NCBI RefSeq assembly: GCF_016859285.1
Contig: NC_053408.1
Location: 9,447,213 to 9,511,212 of the forward strand
From: Xiphias gladius
Taxonomy: Eukaryota > Chordata > Actinopteri > Istiophoriformes > Xiphiidae
Length of the DNA: 64,000 nucleotides
Reading direction: 5' to 3'
In this document: positions 40,801-55,800 of the stretch, one piece after another
Layout of the letters: every line of letters starts with the position of its first letter
How positions within the stretch are numbered: position 1 is the first letter of the stretch
Made by a program: the position numbers and the translations under genes
Notes under the pieces: model-generated
Databases searched by the model: none
The model's input: only the letters and a program-made list of their open reading frames with translations
Told to the model about the DNA's origin: nothing

Positions 40801-43800
40801 GTCCCCTTATGAAAACGTGTTCATCTGCTAGCACACTATGTGACAACCTGAGGCGAGAGAGGGACAGAGCTGTGAGTGACCTGGCAGATGCTCTGAGGAA
40901 TCTGGATGACATGAGGAAGCAGAAGAATGACGCTGCGCGAGAACTCAAAGAACTAAAGTGAGTCTTTCCTCCATGCTTTTTTTTTTTGTTTGTACTTCTT
41001 GCCAGGCTTATGCCATCTGCATTATATTTAGGTTTAAAACTTGGATGTTTTTCTTTGAGTTCCCCCTGAGGGAGAGTCTGTGCACGTCTTGTTTGGGGAT
41101 CCAGGGTGTACATTTTATACCAGATCTTTGGTGCCACCCAGTGAAGAAATTATGTCACTGACTGAGCAAAGTTCAGATTACTCCTGAAGGTGACTGTGCT
41201 TGCTTAAGAACCTCATATCTTGTCTTTTCTCTGCAGAGAAAAGGTGGAGGACCAGCTAGAGGAGGAAGCAAGGTTTCGTCAACTAATGGCCCACAGTTCA
41301 CATGATTCAGCCATCGACACGGACTCAATGGAGTGGGAGACGGAAGTTGTTGAATTTGAGAAGCACAGAGTAAGAGTCACTATGATAACAGTTTCTCTGA
41401 CGCATTTTCAGTAAATTACCTTTTAAATTAATCAAATGCTTAATGTACAATGTAACTGTTATGGTATTATCATGTTTTGTCTTTTCTCAGGACATGGATT
41501 TGAAAGCGCTTGGGTTTGATATTGCTGAAGGGGTAAATGATCCTTATTTACCTGGAGACTGTGGCATATTTGTCAGTAAGGTGGATAAAGGAAGTATTGC
41601 TGAAGGAAGATTAAGGTAAATGTCTCACTGCTTTGCCGCCTTGGTAAATAAAGCATATTTTATCATCCCTGGGCTTCATTTGAATTATTTTTTTATATGT
41701 CAGTGCTGATAAAGCATGTGAAGTTTTAGTCAGATACCAAAACAATTTTTTTCCCGATAGTTTTGTTTGCAGAATATCAACAGAATATTAACCATTTTTA
41801 AACAAAATATGCTAAACTGCTCAGTTCAGTGTGCTTTACCTACATAAGATAGTGTCTATAGTTAGAAAAATTTCCTGATTTGGATCAAGAAATATCTCAT
41901 TAAAGAAGAAATATAAACAAACCTAAGAATCTGACTAAGCATTTGATGCCAGTTTTGATACTTGACACTTTCCAATACTAAATGCTATGGTCACAATCAT
42001 GTCAGTATTCAAGAAGTATTGAGGTTTGGTATCCAGTCATACATTGTATTTGTGTCCTTATTTTTTATTTTATTTTATTTAATTTTTTATTTTTTTGAGA
42101 ACATGATTTGTCAAATCATCCGTCTGTTCTCTCTGTTCAGGGTGAACGATTGGTTGTTGAAAATTAATGATGTGGACCTGACCAATAAGGATAGGAAGCA
42201 GGTGATCAAAGCGGTGCTGAGCGGAGAGGGGGTGATCAATATGGTGGTTCGCAGAAGGAAGTCACTAGGGGGACGGATTGTCACTCCAATCCAGATAAAC
42301 CTGGCTGGACACAAAGGTCAGTTTCAAGCTGCAATTAAGAAATAAACGTTAACATTAAAATCCCTGCTAAACAACCAAATAATGAAACTCAATTACAAAA
42401 ATAGTGATATAGTGAGTGTATTTCCCGCAAGATTATAACTCCAATTGGTAGTTGTTTGACTGTGTATATTTGGTTGTTATTTTAGATAATCAACATAAAT
42501 ATGATTTCTCATTCTCTCTCTCACCCCTCAGATAGTGGCATAGGCCTGGAACGTGGAGTATTTGTTGCCACTTTGGCTCCAGGCAGTCCAGCTACAAGAG
42601 ACTGTGCTCTTACTGTTGGTGACAGACTGTTAGCTGTGAGTATGCTGCCCAAAAACTTGGTTAAGTTATATGGAAAGGGATTATCCCTATTTAAAGCCAA
42701 GAGACAGCTATTGGACATTGTCATTGGCCTCTAGTGCCCTCTACTGACCACAGGCATGTTTTTAAATCAACGAACCCACTGGACCTGTGTCCCAAATCTA
42801 CACTATACACTGCTACTATTAAGTGCACACAATGAGCTTATCGTCACAGGATAATGTTTTCGTAGTTAGTCTTCAGGAAAACCGTGTATTTTACCTTTTT
42901 TTTTTTACTAATGGGACACAAGGCTACAGCTTTAGAAAATTAAAAAAAAGGAAGATTTTTTTTCCCCAAGATTTGAGACTTTATTGTTTTGTTTTCTTTG
43001 ATGTTTGTTTATGAAACTGTGTCGCTACCGCCCACAATTAGTTTAAAATTGTGTATTTTAGCTGTGAGCAGCTCCTCCACCACTGTGGGACACTAATATC
43101 CATGGAGGCTGCACTCAAAAATCAAGCAAGTTTAACACGCATAGTATACATTGTGAAAATGGGACACAGCTATTTCCAAATTCTCATGCAAATTTATTTT
43201 AGATCACCATGTGTTAACTGACCATCCAAAATGATTTAGTGAATTTTGAGATTCTCATACATGGGCCTCGGCGTTGTATTTGTCATGTTGTCTTAAGAAG
43301 TTAGTTGTAATTTCTGGGATCTTCTTTTACTTTCACTAACAGATCAATGGAATTGCTCTTGACAACAAGTCACTCTCTGAATGTGAGTCTCTGCTGAGGA
43401 ACTGCCGCGATTCTCTCAGCATCTCCCTCATGAAGGTGAATTCCTCAGACCTTAAACACAAACAAACACTGCCGCTGATCTCATCCCAGGTATCGTGACA
43501 TAGACCTGACCAAAAGACGCCCTTTGAAACTACATGGAGAAGATTTAATTTACAGTGCCTATATGAAAGTGTCCCTGTTAAAGGCTTAAGCAAGTAATAT
43601 TTCTCTCTGAGACTTACACAGTCATTCTAAATCTTAACTTCAGCAACCTGTGTGGCAATGAAAATTGTAAAATCATGTATACATTATTTCTATTTTGTGT
43701 ACAATACCTAATCCGCCATGTTCATAAAACATCCACAAATTATGTTAGAGACAAAACGTATATTTTACTGTAAAGTCTACTTAGCACTTTTATGTGAGGA

Positions 43801-46800
43801 ATATCTTTAGCTTTTTGCATAGTAAATATCTCACAAACCAAGATGAAACATCAGTCTCACATCCCACTGCGAGTCCCTGCTGTTTTGTTTCCATCAGATG
43901 ATCACTTTAGTCTTTAATTTCTTGCTATTTATAAAATAAGTATAATGAAATAAATATTAATTTACCTACCTTCCTCAACAGTTCCTCCCACAGAGCTGTT
44001 CTGGTCAGAGTCTATTTGAAAGCTTGAAAGACTCAGAAAAGATCTCTCGGCTCCAGTCATGTGAGGTCCACACTCGGAACTGCAGGAACTCCAAGCACAA
44101 CTGCTCCACACAAACAGACATTTGCAGCTGTGACTTGGGTGGCAGAGGGGAGGAAGTGTGTAAGGATACAGATGACTCCCTGGACAGCAGCAGCAGCAGT
44201 GCTCATTCCCACCACAAGCCCTTTTCCCACACCTCTCTACACTCCCGCTCCCTTTCCACCTCACACACTCCCTCAGAACCCCACCCAGAGTTCTGCTACA
44301 GGAGGCAGGAGCTCCACCATCACCCCTTCACCTTCACCCCTGTGCTCTCCGACTGCAGCTCGCCTCAGACAGCTGTGGACCGGGTGCAGTGCTCACCAGC
44401 CCAGCCAAGCGGAGGCACGTGGCCTAAAGTAATAGCGGGAGCTTCGATTCCTGAGCACGCTCAGCTGTCCATCTACAAAAAACCCAAACAGAGGAAGTCC
44501 ATCTTTGACGTCAACGCTTTCAGGAGACCTGAGGCGCCCCCGAAACTGGACTACATGTCTGTTTCCCAGTTGCCCAAGCACTCGCCACAGAGCTCAATAT
44601 CTGAAGCCGGTCAGACCCCTCCCACTCCGCCAGCCAGAAGTGACTCATTCAAGTTCAAACATCGGCAGCAGAACAGCTCGGCGTCGGACTCCACCATCAC
44701 CATCGGCACTCCGCCGGCCTCCCCGGCTCAAGCTACGGGCCCACAGGATGAGGGAAAGGCAGCAAACCAGCTCTGTTACACCGATGCTCCTCCAGGAGAG
44801 CACAAGAGCACTGCCAAGCAACCTGCTAAGGAGCAGGGGAGTCGACACAGGGCAGAGGAGCAGGAAAAGAGGAGGTACAGGCCAAAATCGGCACCGGCAC
44901 TTCGGAGAAATGTGACTCCAATACACATCCCTGTTCCCATGCAGGTAAATGAGATACAGGCCTTATCTGATCTGGCATCCCTTTTGACACATGCACGTCT
45001 CTAGTAAGCCGCATGCTTCTGTCTTCCATTTCTGAATTTCTGGTAGGTCTTATTTAATGGTGAAACAATATAACCACCAACAGACAGAGATGCCAAACAG
45101 GATGATTGCAGTGAGGATCTGAGAGTTGGTCAAACAAAACAAACAATTTAAAGACACTTTAGACTATTGGAACATGGGATTGGATGTTTACTATTTTCTG
45201 ACCTTTTTATAGACTAAATAATTAATTGATTGATTAAAAAAAAATTGTAGTAGTGGAAAAATAGTCAGGTGCATCCCTAAACTTATTAGCTGTTTGATTG
45301 CCTTTTTCAGGTACAGAGTTACTCTAATGACGAGCACTCCCCAGAGCCGATGGAGTTGATACGCTTTTCTCCTATGAGAACTAATCGGTACAGCATGCCC
45401 TTTGCACCTCCCAGCTACAGCAGCATTGCAGCTCGTAAGTCTTCTGAACAAGTAACCAATGAACCAAGATGTTTTCCACCACTATCTGAACACGACATGC
45501 ATTTGTGGATCAAAGGATGCTAAGAGTCTCTATACTCTTTTCATCTTCCAGGAAGATGCACTTGTGATCTCCATAATTTCTTTACATTTCATTCATGTGT
45601 ACACTTGTAAATTTGTTTTTTTTTTTTTTTATCATGTCTGTGTCTGTGTTGAATTTGATCTGATCTCTTTTTGTTCTTTGTGATCTTCCAGACCCAGCAC
45701 AGCGAGGTTTAGCCCCATGTCCTGCTGTGACAGCTGTAATGAGGAACCCGGTCTACACCGCCTGGAGCCATGAGATCCAGAGCAACAACTGTCCTCCAGC
45801 TGCCAGCTCAGGAGTCCACCCTCATTCGCACACTAGGTGTTAACATCTGCCACTCTTTTAATTATCCAGACTCTCCGCATTTTTCGTTGTTTACACTAAT
45901 AGGCCTTTTTAACAACAGACATTTTGACTTGTCAGAGGAGGAAAAGCACAGGTGTTACTAAAATGGCTGTGTTCTATTGAAGTGTCTCCGTAAGCCAGCA
46001 TGAACAATACCAGGACCTATCAACTAAAGCACCTTTAGTGCTTTAATTCTGTCATCTTTTAATTATAATTAAAAAAAAATGTTTTTCTATATTTGCTTTT
46101 CCCACTGTGGCATGTCAAAATGTTCTCTCTGAAAAAGACCTATATATCCAGTGCGGAGTTAGTCCAGCGCCTCCTGTGAGTAATCAACAAATTATTTTTT
46201 CACTTTTTAGTCTGTATTGTTTAGTGGTCAAATGATTTGTTGATAAACAACTGTTTTGATAGCAATCTTTGTTTAATGTAATTGTAAATTGAATATCTTT
46301 GGGTTTTGGACTTTTAGTCAAAACAACAGTGTTTACCTTGCGCTAGATCTCATGAACAGATGGCGTGTAGCAAATTACATCTTGCTCTGATTTGAATAAT
46401 TGACTGCCCGGGGACTTACTGAGGCCTTTTCCTCCACCTTTAGCCCCCAACATCAGGGTCGCCTTAGCCTGGACCTCAGCCACAAGCGCACTGGAGAATC
46501 GACTGATACAAGCTGCAGCCAGCCCCCTCACAGCACCAACTCCCTACCCTCTAGCGCCAGACTGGGTATGTACGGAGTCCTAGTTTTAGGCAGATGATAA
46601 TGTATAATATGTCCTATAAATGATCGCTTGTATTTTTCTCATGGTTAAAGGGTCAGTTTACCCAAATTCACATTATTTTTATCCTCTTACTTCTAGTGGT
46701 TATAAGCCATGCATATAGTTTTGGTTAGATTTGCTTATGTTTTGGAATATCAGAAACAATGTCCTGGTTACTTTGGATTATCCACACACTTCACTGTCAA

Positions 46801-49800
46801 CAGTTTTATTAGGATTTTTTTATTTTTTTTTTTTTTTTTAGAAAGAAGTAAGTAACGGACATTTTTGCAAGGGCATATTGCTTTAGAAATGTTTAAATAT
46901 AATTGTCAACACTGTGAGCAAGACACATCTACTGCACTGCTTGACCTACTTTATTGGGATGGTGGCAGAAATCTCAGAGATGCATTTCTCAAAATGTGGG
47001 CAAATATAACCAAAACCATATCTCAGGGTTTCCCATAGTCTAGGGAATTGAGCTGCCTCGCCTTAAATTGGAACTCCACCGATTTTACACATCAAAGTCT
47101 GATTACAGGTCTTGGGGATTATTACTGCATAAGTGAAAAAAGTTGAAAAAAGCCTTTTGTGGCTCCAGAGGGAGCTGCAGGAATCCTGATGAATTGCCTC
47201 ATTGTCAGTTGGTGGTGAAGACCATCATTTTGAAAATGTAAAAAACGCAGGGAGTGTGTCTTTAGAAAGAAATGAGTGTACCAGAACCTTGTAGCCTACT
47301 CCTCATCTCTGCTTGAGGCTATTAACTTGAGGCTACAATAACCTGGAGTATAAAACACCTGAATTTCCAACAAAACTGTCAGCTGTGGAGTTGCTTTGTG
47401 GGTAAGATAGGGACCAGGTTTTGACAAGGAACACAAATGTGTGGAATAAAAAAAGACTATCTCTGATTCTGATGCATCAATTTTGATCCTTTTTAAAAAA
47501 AAAAAAAAAAAAATCTGTTCATCGTGAGTCTGTAAATGTTATAGGAGTGAAAGTCCAAATTGGTAGAGACTGTCCTCACTAACGTCAGAAGAAATTACAC
47601 TGTTACATTTTTAGAAATTTAACATAAACCATCAGTGAAAAAGGCTTGCAGCTTTACTGTATACCATACAGCAAAGGCTACATGTTTAATGAGTGTTTTG
47701 ACATTGGTCAACTAAACTGATCAAGCAACAAGATGCAACACGATCTGTCTGACTCGGCTCAGGAGACAGTGACTAATTGACCACATCAAACATTTACTTT
47801 GTTGTAATTAATCGGAGCAGCGTATCACTGTGTCAGGAAAAATGGCTTACCACCTTCACTGAGCAATTTCCCGGGGCAAGTTCTGTATCTGCATGGCTAA
47901 ATACCTACAAAGTTAAGTGAGAAAATGTTTTTTAAATTTGGGCGAACTGACCTTCTAATAAATGTCCTGTTTGTTTTCTTAGGCTCCTTGAGTACTTTAC
48001 AGTTTAGGGCAGAACGTATTAAGATCCCTCCTACTCGTTATCCCCGCTCCACTGGATCTGACAGAGGTACAGTTGAGTTTCGCAGCACCATCATCTGATA
48101 GTAAGCACAACAGCAATAAACAGCAAGTCTGAATTTATACCTTTCTTTCTTGCCACTCCAGGCTCGCTCTCACATTCAGAGTGTAGCAGCCCGACACCTC
48201 CTATGTCCCCTGTCAACCTGGAGACATCGTCTCTCACCAGTAGCCAATCACAGAGCTCCATTTCCACCCAGCCCAGGATATCCGTCAGCCCTGCTCCAGT
48301 TGGTGACAGGAGGAAGGATGGGTAGGCCAGCAGCTCGTTTTTGGGTCGTTATAGTCCCATCATTTAGCAGAACATGATGTTTTCCACCATTTGTCTGTGC
48401 TTCTGTCTGGTTCATTGTGACTAAGCACTTGTAAAGTGGTAAACAAAGATGTGAGCTTCCATCTCATACCGTTATAACACAGACTTACCATCTATCATTT
48501 AATCAACATATCTTTCCTCTCTGCTCTTGTATAACTTGCAATCCTTCTCTCGTGGTTTCGGTGATCATGCTCTCTCTTTCCTCTCTTCATCTTGTTCTCA
48601 GATTTGTTTCTTATAACACTTCCTCTGTCAGACGTCCACTGGCAGTTAAGCCCAAGTTCTTCTCTTTAAAAAGCTTGAGGTTTGTCTTGTGCTGCTTATA
48701 AGCAAATGCAGTTCATGCACGGTTCATGCACTATCTGCAAGACTGTAGAGCACAAATCTCAAGACCTTCTCTGTACACAATGCATATATAAATATTATAT
48801 CCTGGCCTTGCTTAGCTGCAGGGGTCCTAGATTTGTTTGAAAGTTTAATAGCCCTAATAATGAAAACTAATGGATGTGTATACCTTTAAGTCGTCGTCTT
48901 TTGTCTGCTTGTTATTTATTCAGAATGCCGTTGAATTTTGTATGATCGCATGACTTTGAGTTGGATTCTGAAACGCACTTGGCATGCCCCACACAATTCC
49001 CATATCTTGTTGAGACCTTTCAAAGGTTAGCAATGCATCTTTGATTTAAATAAACCATTATAAGCAAATCACTGTACCGAGATCTACATTGAATTGAAAA
49101 ATTGGATTGCAGGCGACAGCTTCAAAATTGCATGTTGCATCCTGCCAACAGTCTTCATTGTATCCCACAGATGTCAGCGCAACACAGTAGTACAAAATGT
49201 TCCTCTTTTTCCCCTGAAGGCCGTACTTGGAGGAGCCACGCAATGTGACAGTACAAAAAGGAGCTGAACCACTGGGGATCTCCATTGTTAGTGGCGAGAA
49301 CGGTGGAGTATTTGTGTCCAAAGTGACAGCAGGCAGCATCGCACACCAAGCTCGTTTAGCTTATGGAGACCAGCTCCTCGAGGTACAGCAGCCGCAACAC
49401 TTCAGTTAATATCTAACTGTGGTTTATCATTTCTTCCGAATGTTCCTAATGAATCACTGCTGTTTCCAGTTCAATGGAATCAACCTTCGGAACGCCAACG
49501 AGCAGCAGGCACGGCTGGTGATTGGGCAGCAGTGTGACACTGTCACCATTCTGGCTCAGTATAATCCTCACATGTTTCAGCTGGGCAACCACTCTCGTTC
49601 GGGGTAAGGAGGAGAGAAGGAAAGAACACCACAAGAATGACTTACACCGATTTAGGTTATGAATTCTAGATAATTTAATGAACCATCCTGGCAAAGAAAC
49701 CAAAGAGACCCACAAGCTGCTGTGCCAAAACAACAATGGGGCAAAACGAGTGGATTATGTAACTGAGATCAATTAACAAATGCAAACACTAAACCAATCG

Positions 49801-52800
49801 ACATTTGCATGAACTATAAATGTGCTTAAAAAGAGAGAACACATTACTGACCATTTTAGGTCGACAATGTCTGTGATTCCCAATTATTAACTTTTATTTT
49901 AAGAAAATTCAGTTAGTGATTTGAAGAGAAATATTTTTGTCTCCACTTCTGTTCTCCTCAGTTCTAGGATGGATTCCATCAGCAACCAACCGTCTCCCCA
50001 AGCCAGTGGAGCCACCACCCCTGACAATCAGTCCACCATCGATAACCTGAGTGAGCAGGACGAGGGCACCATGACCCCGCCGTCGAAACAGACCACTCCT
50101 GCCACCAGCCCCCACAACTCCTTCAGGTAGGACTGTGAAGTATTACTGTTAAAACTCATAGTGGTGTTTTTATGTTCAGTTTCTTTCATATTTTGTGTTG
50201 TGTGACATTCATTTTGTGGTTAATAATTTGATGGTGACCATTTTTGCATTACTGTAGAAGATGAATGTGAAAAATCCGAAAAAACAAAACAAAAAACTGT
50301 AGGTAGACAACGTGGTCGAGGGTGAAATTCAAAACCCGACTGAGGTTTTTCTTCAGGCTTCCCGGTTCAGGTTCACACGGGGCTGCGGAGCCTCGACTGG
50401 TGAGGTTGAAGAGAATCCAGGTGGAGCTGGGAATCCAGATCTGTGGAGGAAACCTTTACGGCGTCTTTGTAGAGAGCCTGGATGACGACAGCCCTGCTAA
50501 GACTCCCGATGGCCTGCTGCGAGGAGACTTGCTACTGGAGGTATCTGTAGTGTTCATCAACCACTTTAATCCACTAAGAACGTGATGTATTTAATACAAA
50601 TTACTTGGGAAGATGCTATGAACACATTATTGCACATAATTCAGGAATAATAGCCTTTGCATGCCAATAGCACTGGATAAGATTCACTGTGACTGATCAA
50701 AAGCAGTTGCACATTCAAAATTCAAGAACTGCTCCATTTTAGCAGATTTGGTAGCTGCATATAGGCAAAAGACTATGTAAAGTACAACTTAAGTCCTTTT
50801 ATATAACTGTTGTTTTTTGGTGCAATATTTGAGTAGCTTTTACTGAAAGTGATGAGTCATTCTGTGTTGGCACCAATGTCAGTGTTCTTTTGTGTAATTG
50901 ACGTTTTCAAACAGTACAACGGCAGCAGCATGAAGAATAAAACTAAAGAAGAAGCTTACCTGGAAATGTTGAAACCAGCTGAAACAATCACATTCAAGGT
51001 CCAGAATTGTGTGGACAGCCTCACTGCAATCAAAGACACCCCCGGAGATGGATTTTTTATAAGGTACCCTACATATTTCCCGTATCAAAGACTCCAAACC
51101 AGGGAAAAAAAAGGATCAATTTTCAGCCTTATCTGTTGTTGTGCACATTTGGATTTTGTAACATGCAATCAAATCAACAGAACATGAGACAGGCAAGTAC
51201 ACAAATCAAAAATCAGTTACAGTATCAGACATCATCATAACCATAGCCTCAGTAACTAGATGTTTGGCAATATTGGGCTTAACAAAACAGCTTTAAAGGA
51301 ATTATTTTATCATTTTTTTGTGTTTTTAGACAAAAATGAACAGTTGATGTTGGCAGTTAATGATGATGATGATGATGAAAGGGTTGAATTTTAAACAGAG
51401 AATGTGTCTTACAGACTCTTAATGTTCATAGTCGACTGTGAATTTGTCCCTCAAAAGTGTCATGTCCCTCTGTTAGAGCAAAGAACTTATTCATCATAAC
51501 TGCTTTATTGTTCATCTGTTTTTCAGAGCACTTTATGAGAGGGTTGCTGAGGTAGATCAGGAACTAAGCTTTAAGAAAGACGACATCCTGTATGTTGAAG
51601 ATACGCTGCCAAATGGCAATTTTGGCTACTGGATGGCCTGGCAACTGGATGAGAATGCACAGAAGCTGGAGAAAGGGCAGATTCCAAGTAAATACATGTA
51701 AGTCCAGCCTAAAGTTTACTTTACTTTTGCATACCGGAGGTTATTTAATTACTACTGTCAAGCCATCATTTGTAATTATCTAGTCTATTCTAGATATCTT
51801 CATAAATCTGAATGAGCACATCCAGTATTCATGACGCTTATCTGTTAAAGAACGGGAGTGCGTTAACAGTTGAGTTTGTGTGAACATGCTGATATATCGC
51901 CATAAGGATGGACCAGGAGTTCTACAGAAGACACAGCATTGCCGATATGAAAGACGATAACGGCACCAACAAGACTCTGTCTGCTGCTGCACGGAGGTCC
52001 TTCTTCCGTCGGAGGCTGAAGCACAAACGCAGCGGATCCAAGGATGGGAAGGATCTGATGGCTCTGGACGCCATAAGCACAGATTCTTTACCCATCACAG
52101 AGGGTAAGAATGGAAAACATGGAGAGAATGGAGAACAAACTTAGTCAGAGTTTTTGTAAGAATTATTCAGATTGGTTACTTCATTATCATAGTGTGCTGC
52201 TTTCAAACTTTTAAGAAGTTAGTAAAAAGAGAGAAGTATTTGTAGGAAGGTACACTCAAGTTTCCAAAATAAAGGCAGTTGTTGTAAAGAAAGTTTAGTT
52301 TTACTGTTGAAAATCTTGTATTGCTAGTTTATGGTGTTGACATCATCTTAAAAGGAAAAAAAGGAAAGAAAAGAGTGAGAGAGAATTTCAGGAGAAAGAA
52401 ATGTCAAGAATGACAGAGTATATTACAGGTTGAGCTGATTCTCTAAAACTCTTCGCTGTCTAAATTTCACTGTCTCAGACTGAAACAGCTATTTTTCAGT
52501 TACTAAAGGTGACATTTTGAAGATTTTTACACAGCAGTGAAATGAATCTAATGAGAAATTTAAGACATCTAAAATGCTTAGTAGCGAGTGGTTGTCAGAA
52601 AAATGTAGTGGAGAAAAATAAAAATATTTCTCTTGGAATAAAAATACAAAACTCAAAAAATGCAAATACTCAAAGTACTAGTATTTTCGTCATCATTCTG
52701 AAGTACATTACTTCAGCAAATACATATATTTACTTTACGTTGGAATGAATTGTATTGGTGTATTTTCACTCAGATGGAGTGAACCTGATGTACCAGCGGG

Positions 52801-55800
52801 TTCAGAAGGTGGAGTGCTCGTCCCCCAGACCGGTGCTGATCTTGGGTCCGTTAGTGGAGGCCAGTAAGGAAATGTTGGTGAAGGAACCCCCTGCCAAGTT
52901 CTGTCGCTGTCTGCCTGGTGAGCTTGTGTGCACACATAACCCGTCTGTAATTAGTTTATTTATTCAAGAAGGATTTGACATGTGTCCATCAGGTTTGTAT
53001 CATTGATGTCATACCGTAGACGGGGGTTTTACTAAAAGCTACGTCATGTAACACATAGAGGGAACTGCATCAGTGTGAATTACACTGTTTTTTAACGATT
53101 CAATTTATTTTACTTCCAGAGATTATGAAGGCCTCTCAGCAGGCGATAGAGCGAGGAGTGAAGGACTGCGTGTTCATAGACTACAAACGGAGGAGTGGCC
53201 ATTTTGATGTGACAACTGTTGCCTCAATAAAAGAAATCACAGAGAAGGTAAATTCATCTCAATGAGGATTATACTCCATACCAGTACTATCAAAGTGGCA
53301 TCTGTGGCCCAGAACGTCAATGGCAGTTGTGTTTTTGTTGACCTCTGTAACCACTAAGTTTGTGAAACAGCGTCTTTACAACCTTAGACTGAAATTGGAA
53401 GCGAGTCCATCTAGCTGTGGAAGGCGCTATATTAAACATCACATCCGTGCACTGGAACAAAGATGTCATATATGTCTGTAAAAGGTTGAAAGTCCAAAAA
53501 CTTAGTTATAAACTAACTAACATTTGGGATATTTTTTTCAAAATAGGCCAGTCAGGTAAGGTGTGTGATCTTCTTTGCCCCACATATCTGACAACCTGCA
53601 GAAAGAATGTATGCACTGGAGTCCACCAAAGATAAACTGAAGCTTTAATGTTACCTTAATTTTTCACATATGCAAACCCATTGTGAAATGTTAGAAACAA
53701 ATATAACTTATTTGGCACATTTTTGGCACATTTGCGCTGAACCATCCTCCATTTCTCATGCAGTCTTTTGCTGTCTTTTTCTTTCATAGGACTGTCACTG
53801 TTTACTTGACATTGCCCCTCACGCCATCGAACGTCTTCACAGTGTTCACATCTACCCAATCGTCATATTCATTCGCTACAAAAATGCCAAGCAGATAAAG
53901 TGAGTAATCCCATATCTTTTAAAAAAAAAAATGTTTACTTCAGTTATTTTTTGATTTCTTGCCTGAAGACATGTCAAGTGTACGCCAAGCATGTTGTGTG
54001 TTTTGGTGCCACTGCCATTTACCCAGTCTCACTCTAAGTTCAGATCCTTCACCGACATACTGAGAAAATCATTCAACCCAAGACTTCTGGTTTTGGAGGC
54101 TGTTTGAGAATATGATGTTTAGAAAATATGGGTTTACAGAAATGAAGGTATTATGAAAATATAAAGCATGAATGCACACAAGTCTTTAGCATACACTGAA
54201 GTGTCTTTAGCATCCAGTTTAATCACCTGTTCTTTATATTGTAGTCAACTGATTGGACATGAAACAGTTACACACAAATTTAGAACATTATTTGGCGTAA
54301 AAGTGTCTTTGCATGCTTTTCCTAGTCAGGACAGTGATTTGGTTGAGAAGATGGATTTCAGAATGACTCAGCTGCACATTTCTCCAAAAAAAGCTCTCAT
54401 CTATGTTGATGTCAGATCTCCCTCCAGGAAATAGAATTCTTGATTACTGTCTCTTAATTTGCTGCCTGTCAGGAATGACACTCAGGAAACTGATGCGTGC
54501 AGATTTCTTGCTCCTTTCTTAATCATATTCATCCTGCAGACACAACAGAAACTAATTGATCAGCATGTTTTGATCAGTGTCATTAGTTCAGAAACCACAG
54601 CCTGCTCTCTCCCACCACCTGCCGGGGTTTTGATAGGACGACGGTGATGTCGCAAAGATCCCTCTGCTTTTTCATTTCTAATCGCATGGGAGGATTAAAT
54701 CTGCTGAACCCTCAGCATGGTACTTTACACACATGCGCGCACATACACAAATAAGGGCACGCTAAGGTCTGGCAGAAACGGGCTTTCTCGGCCACACATG
54801 CACACACCCACGCCTGCAAATGAAGTGGTGCAGCAGGTAAACATGGTCGAGACTGATTCCCGCTAAGCCTTCGCTGTCAATCAACTGAGTGCCAGCTGTC
54901 CAGGGAGAGCCTGCAGGGCCTGCGGCTCTGCTTCATGGCGTGGACGACTAAAACACTCGCTGCCCCCATCCGTAGCAGCCGCCATGTACACAAACACATC
55001 TCTCAGTGCCTGCCTGCTGCAGTGATCGACAGACGCTCAGGCTTTTTCATGGGTTTTTGTCCTCTGGGAGGCATCAGCAGACCAGCATGTTGACTGCATA
55101 CTGAGTGCCAGGGAGAGATGGGAGTGTGATTCTAGGTCAGGTCAGAGGCTCCCAGTGGATGAAGACTGAAGACACATGGCTTCTTCTTAAGACTGTGTGC
55201 AGATATGGAGTGAACCAGTGGGCTGGAAGGCTTTAAAGTAGAAAGATTTCACTGAAGCTCTGTAGTGGTTTGTTTATTAGACCTGCTATAGGTGGTACTG
55301 GGGTATTGTTCCAAGTTATGAATCTGTGTAAGATGTGAAGTAAGATTTTCTAGGATGCTGACAGGCGCTGATGTTGTCTCCTCAGAGAGCAGAAGGACCC
55401 TTTGTACCTGCGGGATAAAGTCTCTCAGAAACATTCCAAGGAGCAGTTTGAAGCGGCACAAAAAATAGAGCAGGAGTACAGCCGCTTCTTCACAGGTTGG
55501 TGGACATGACTTATTTTATCTCAGATGTACAAAAGCTAGTATGGCTACAGGGATTACATAATAGCAACAATAATTTTCGGTTAACAGGCACAGCTTCGTA
55601 CGCAGCTTCATAAATATACTGAATGAGACACTAAATGTGTATATGGTGAATAATTTGGGTTTCATTGCACTACTCAACACCAATTTGTGAATAAAGGTTT
55701 ATCTGTTAAACCATTACTTCCCTTCAGACCTATTAAAGGGTCCGTTCACCCAAATTGCACAAAGTATCTTTCTTAATTCAGCTCAAGTGGTAAATCTCCA

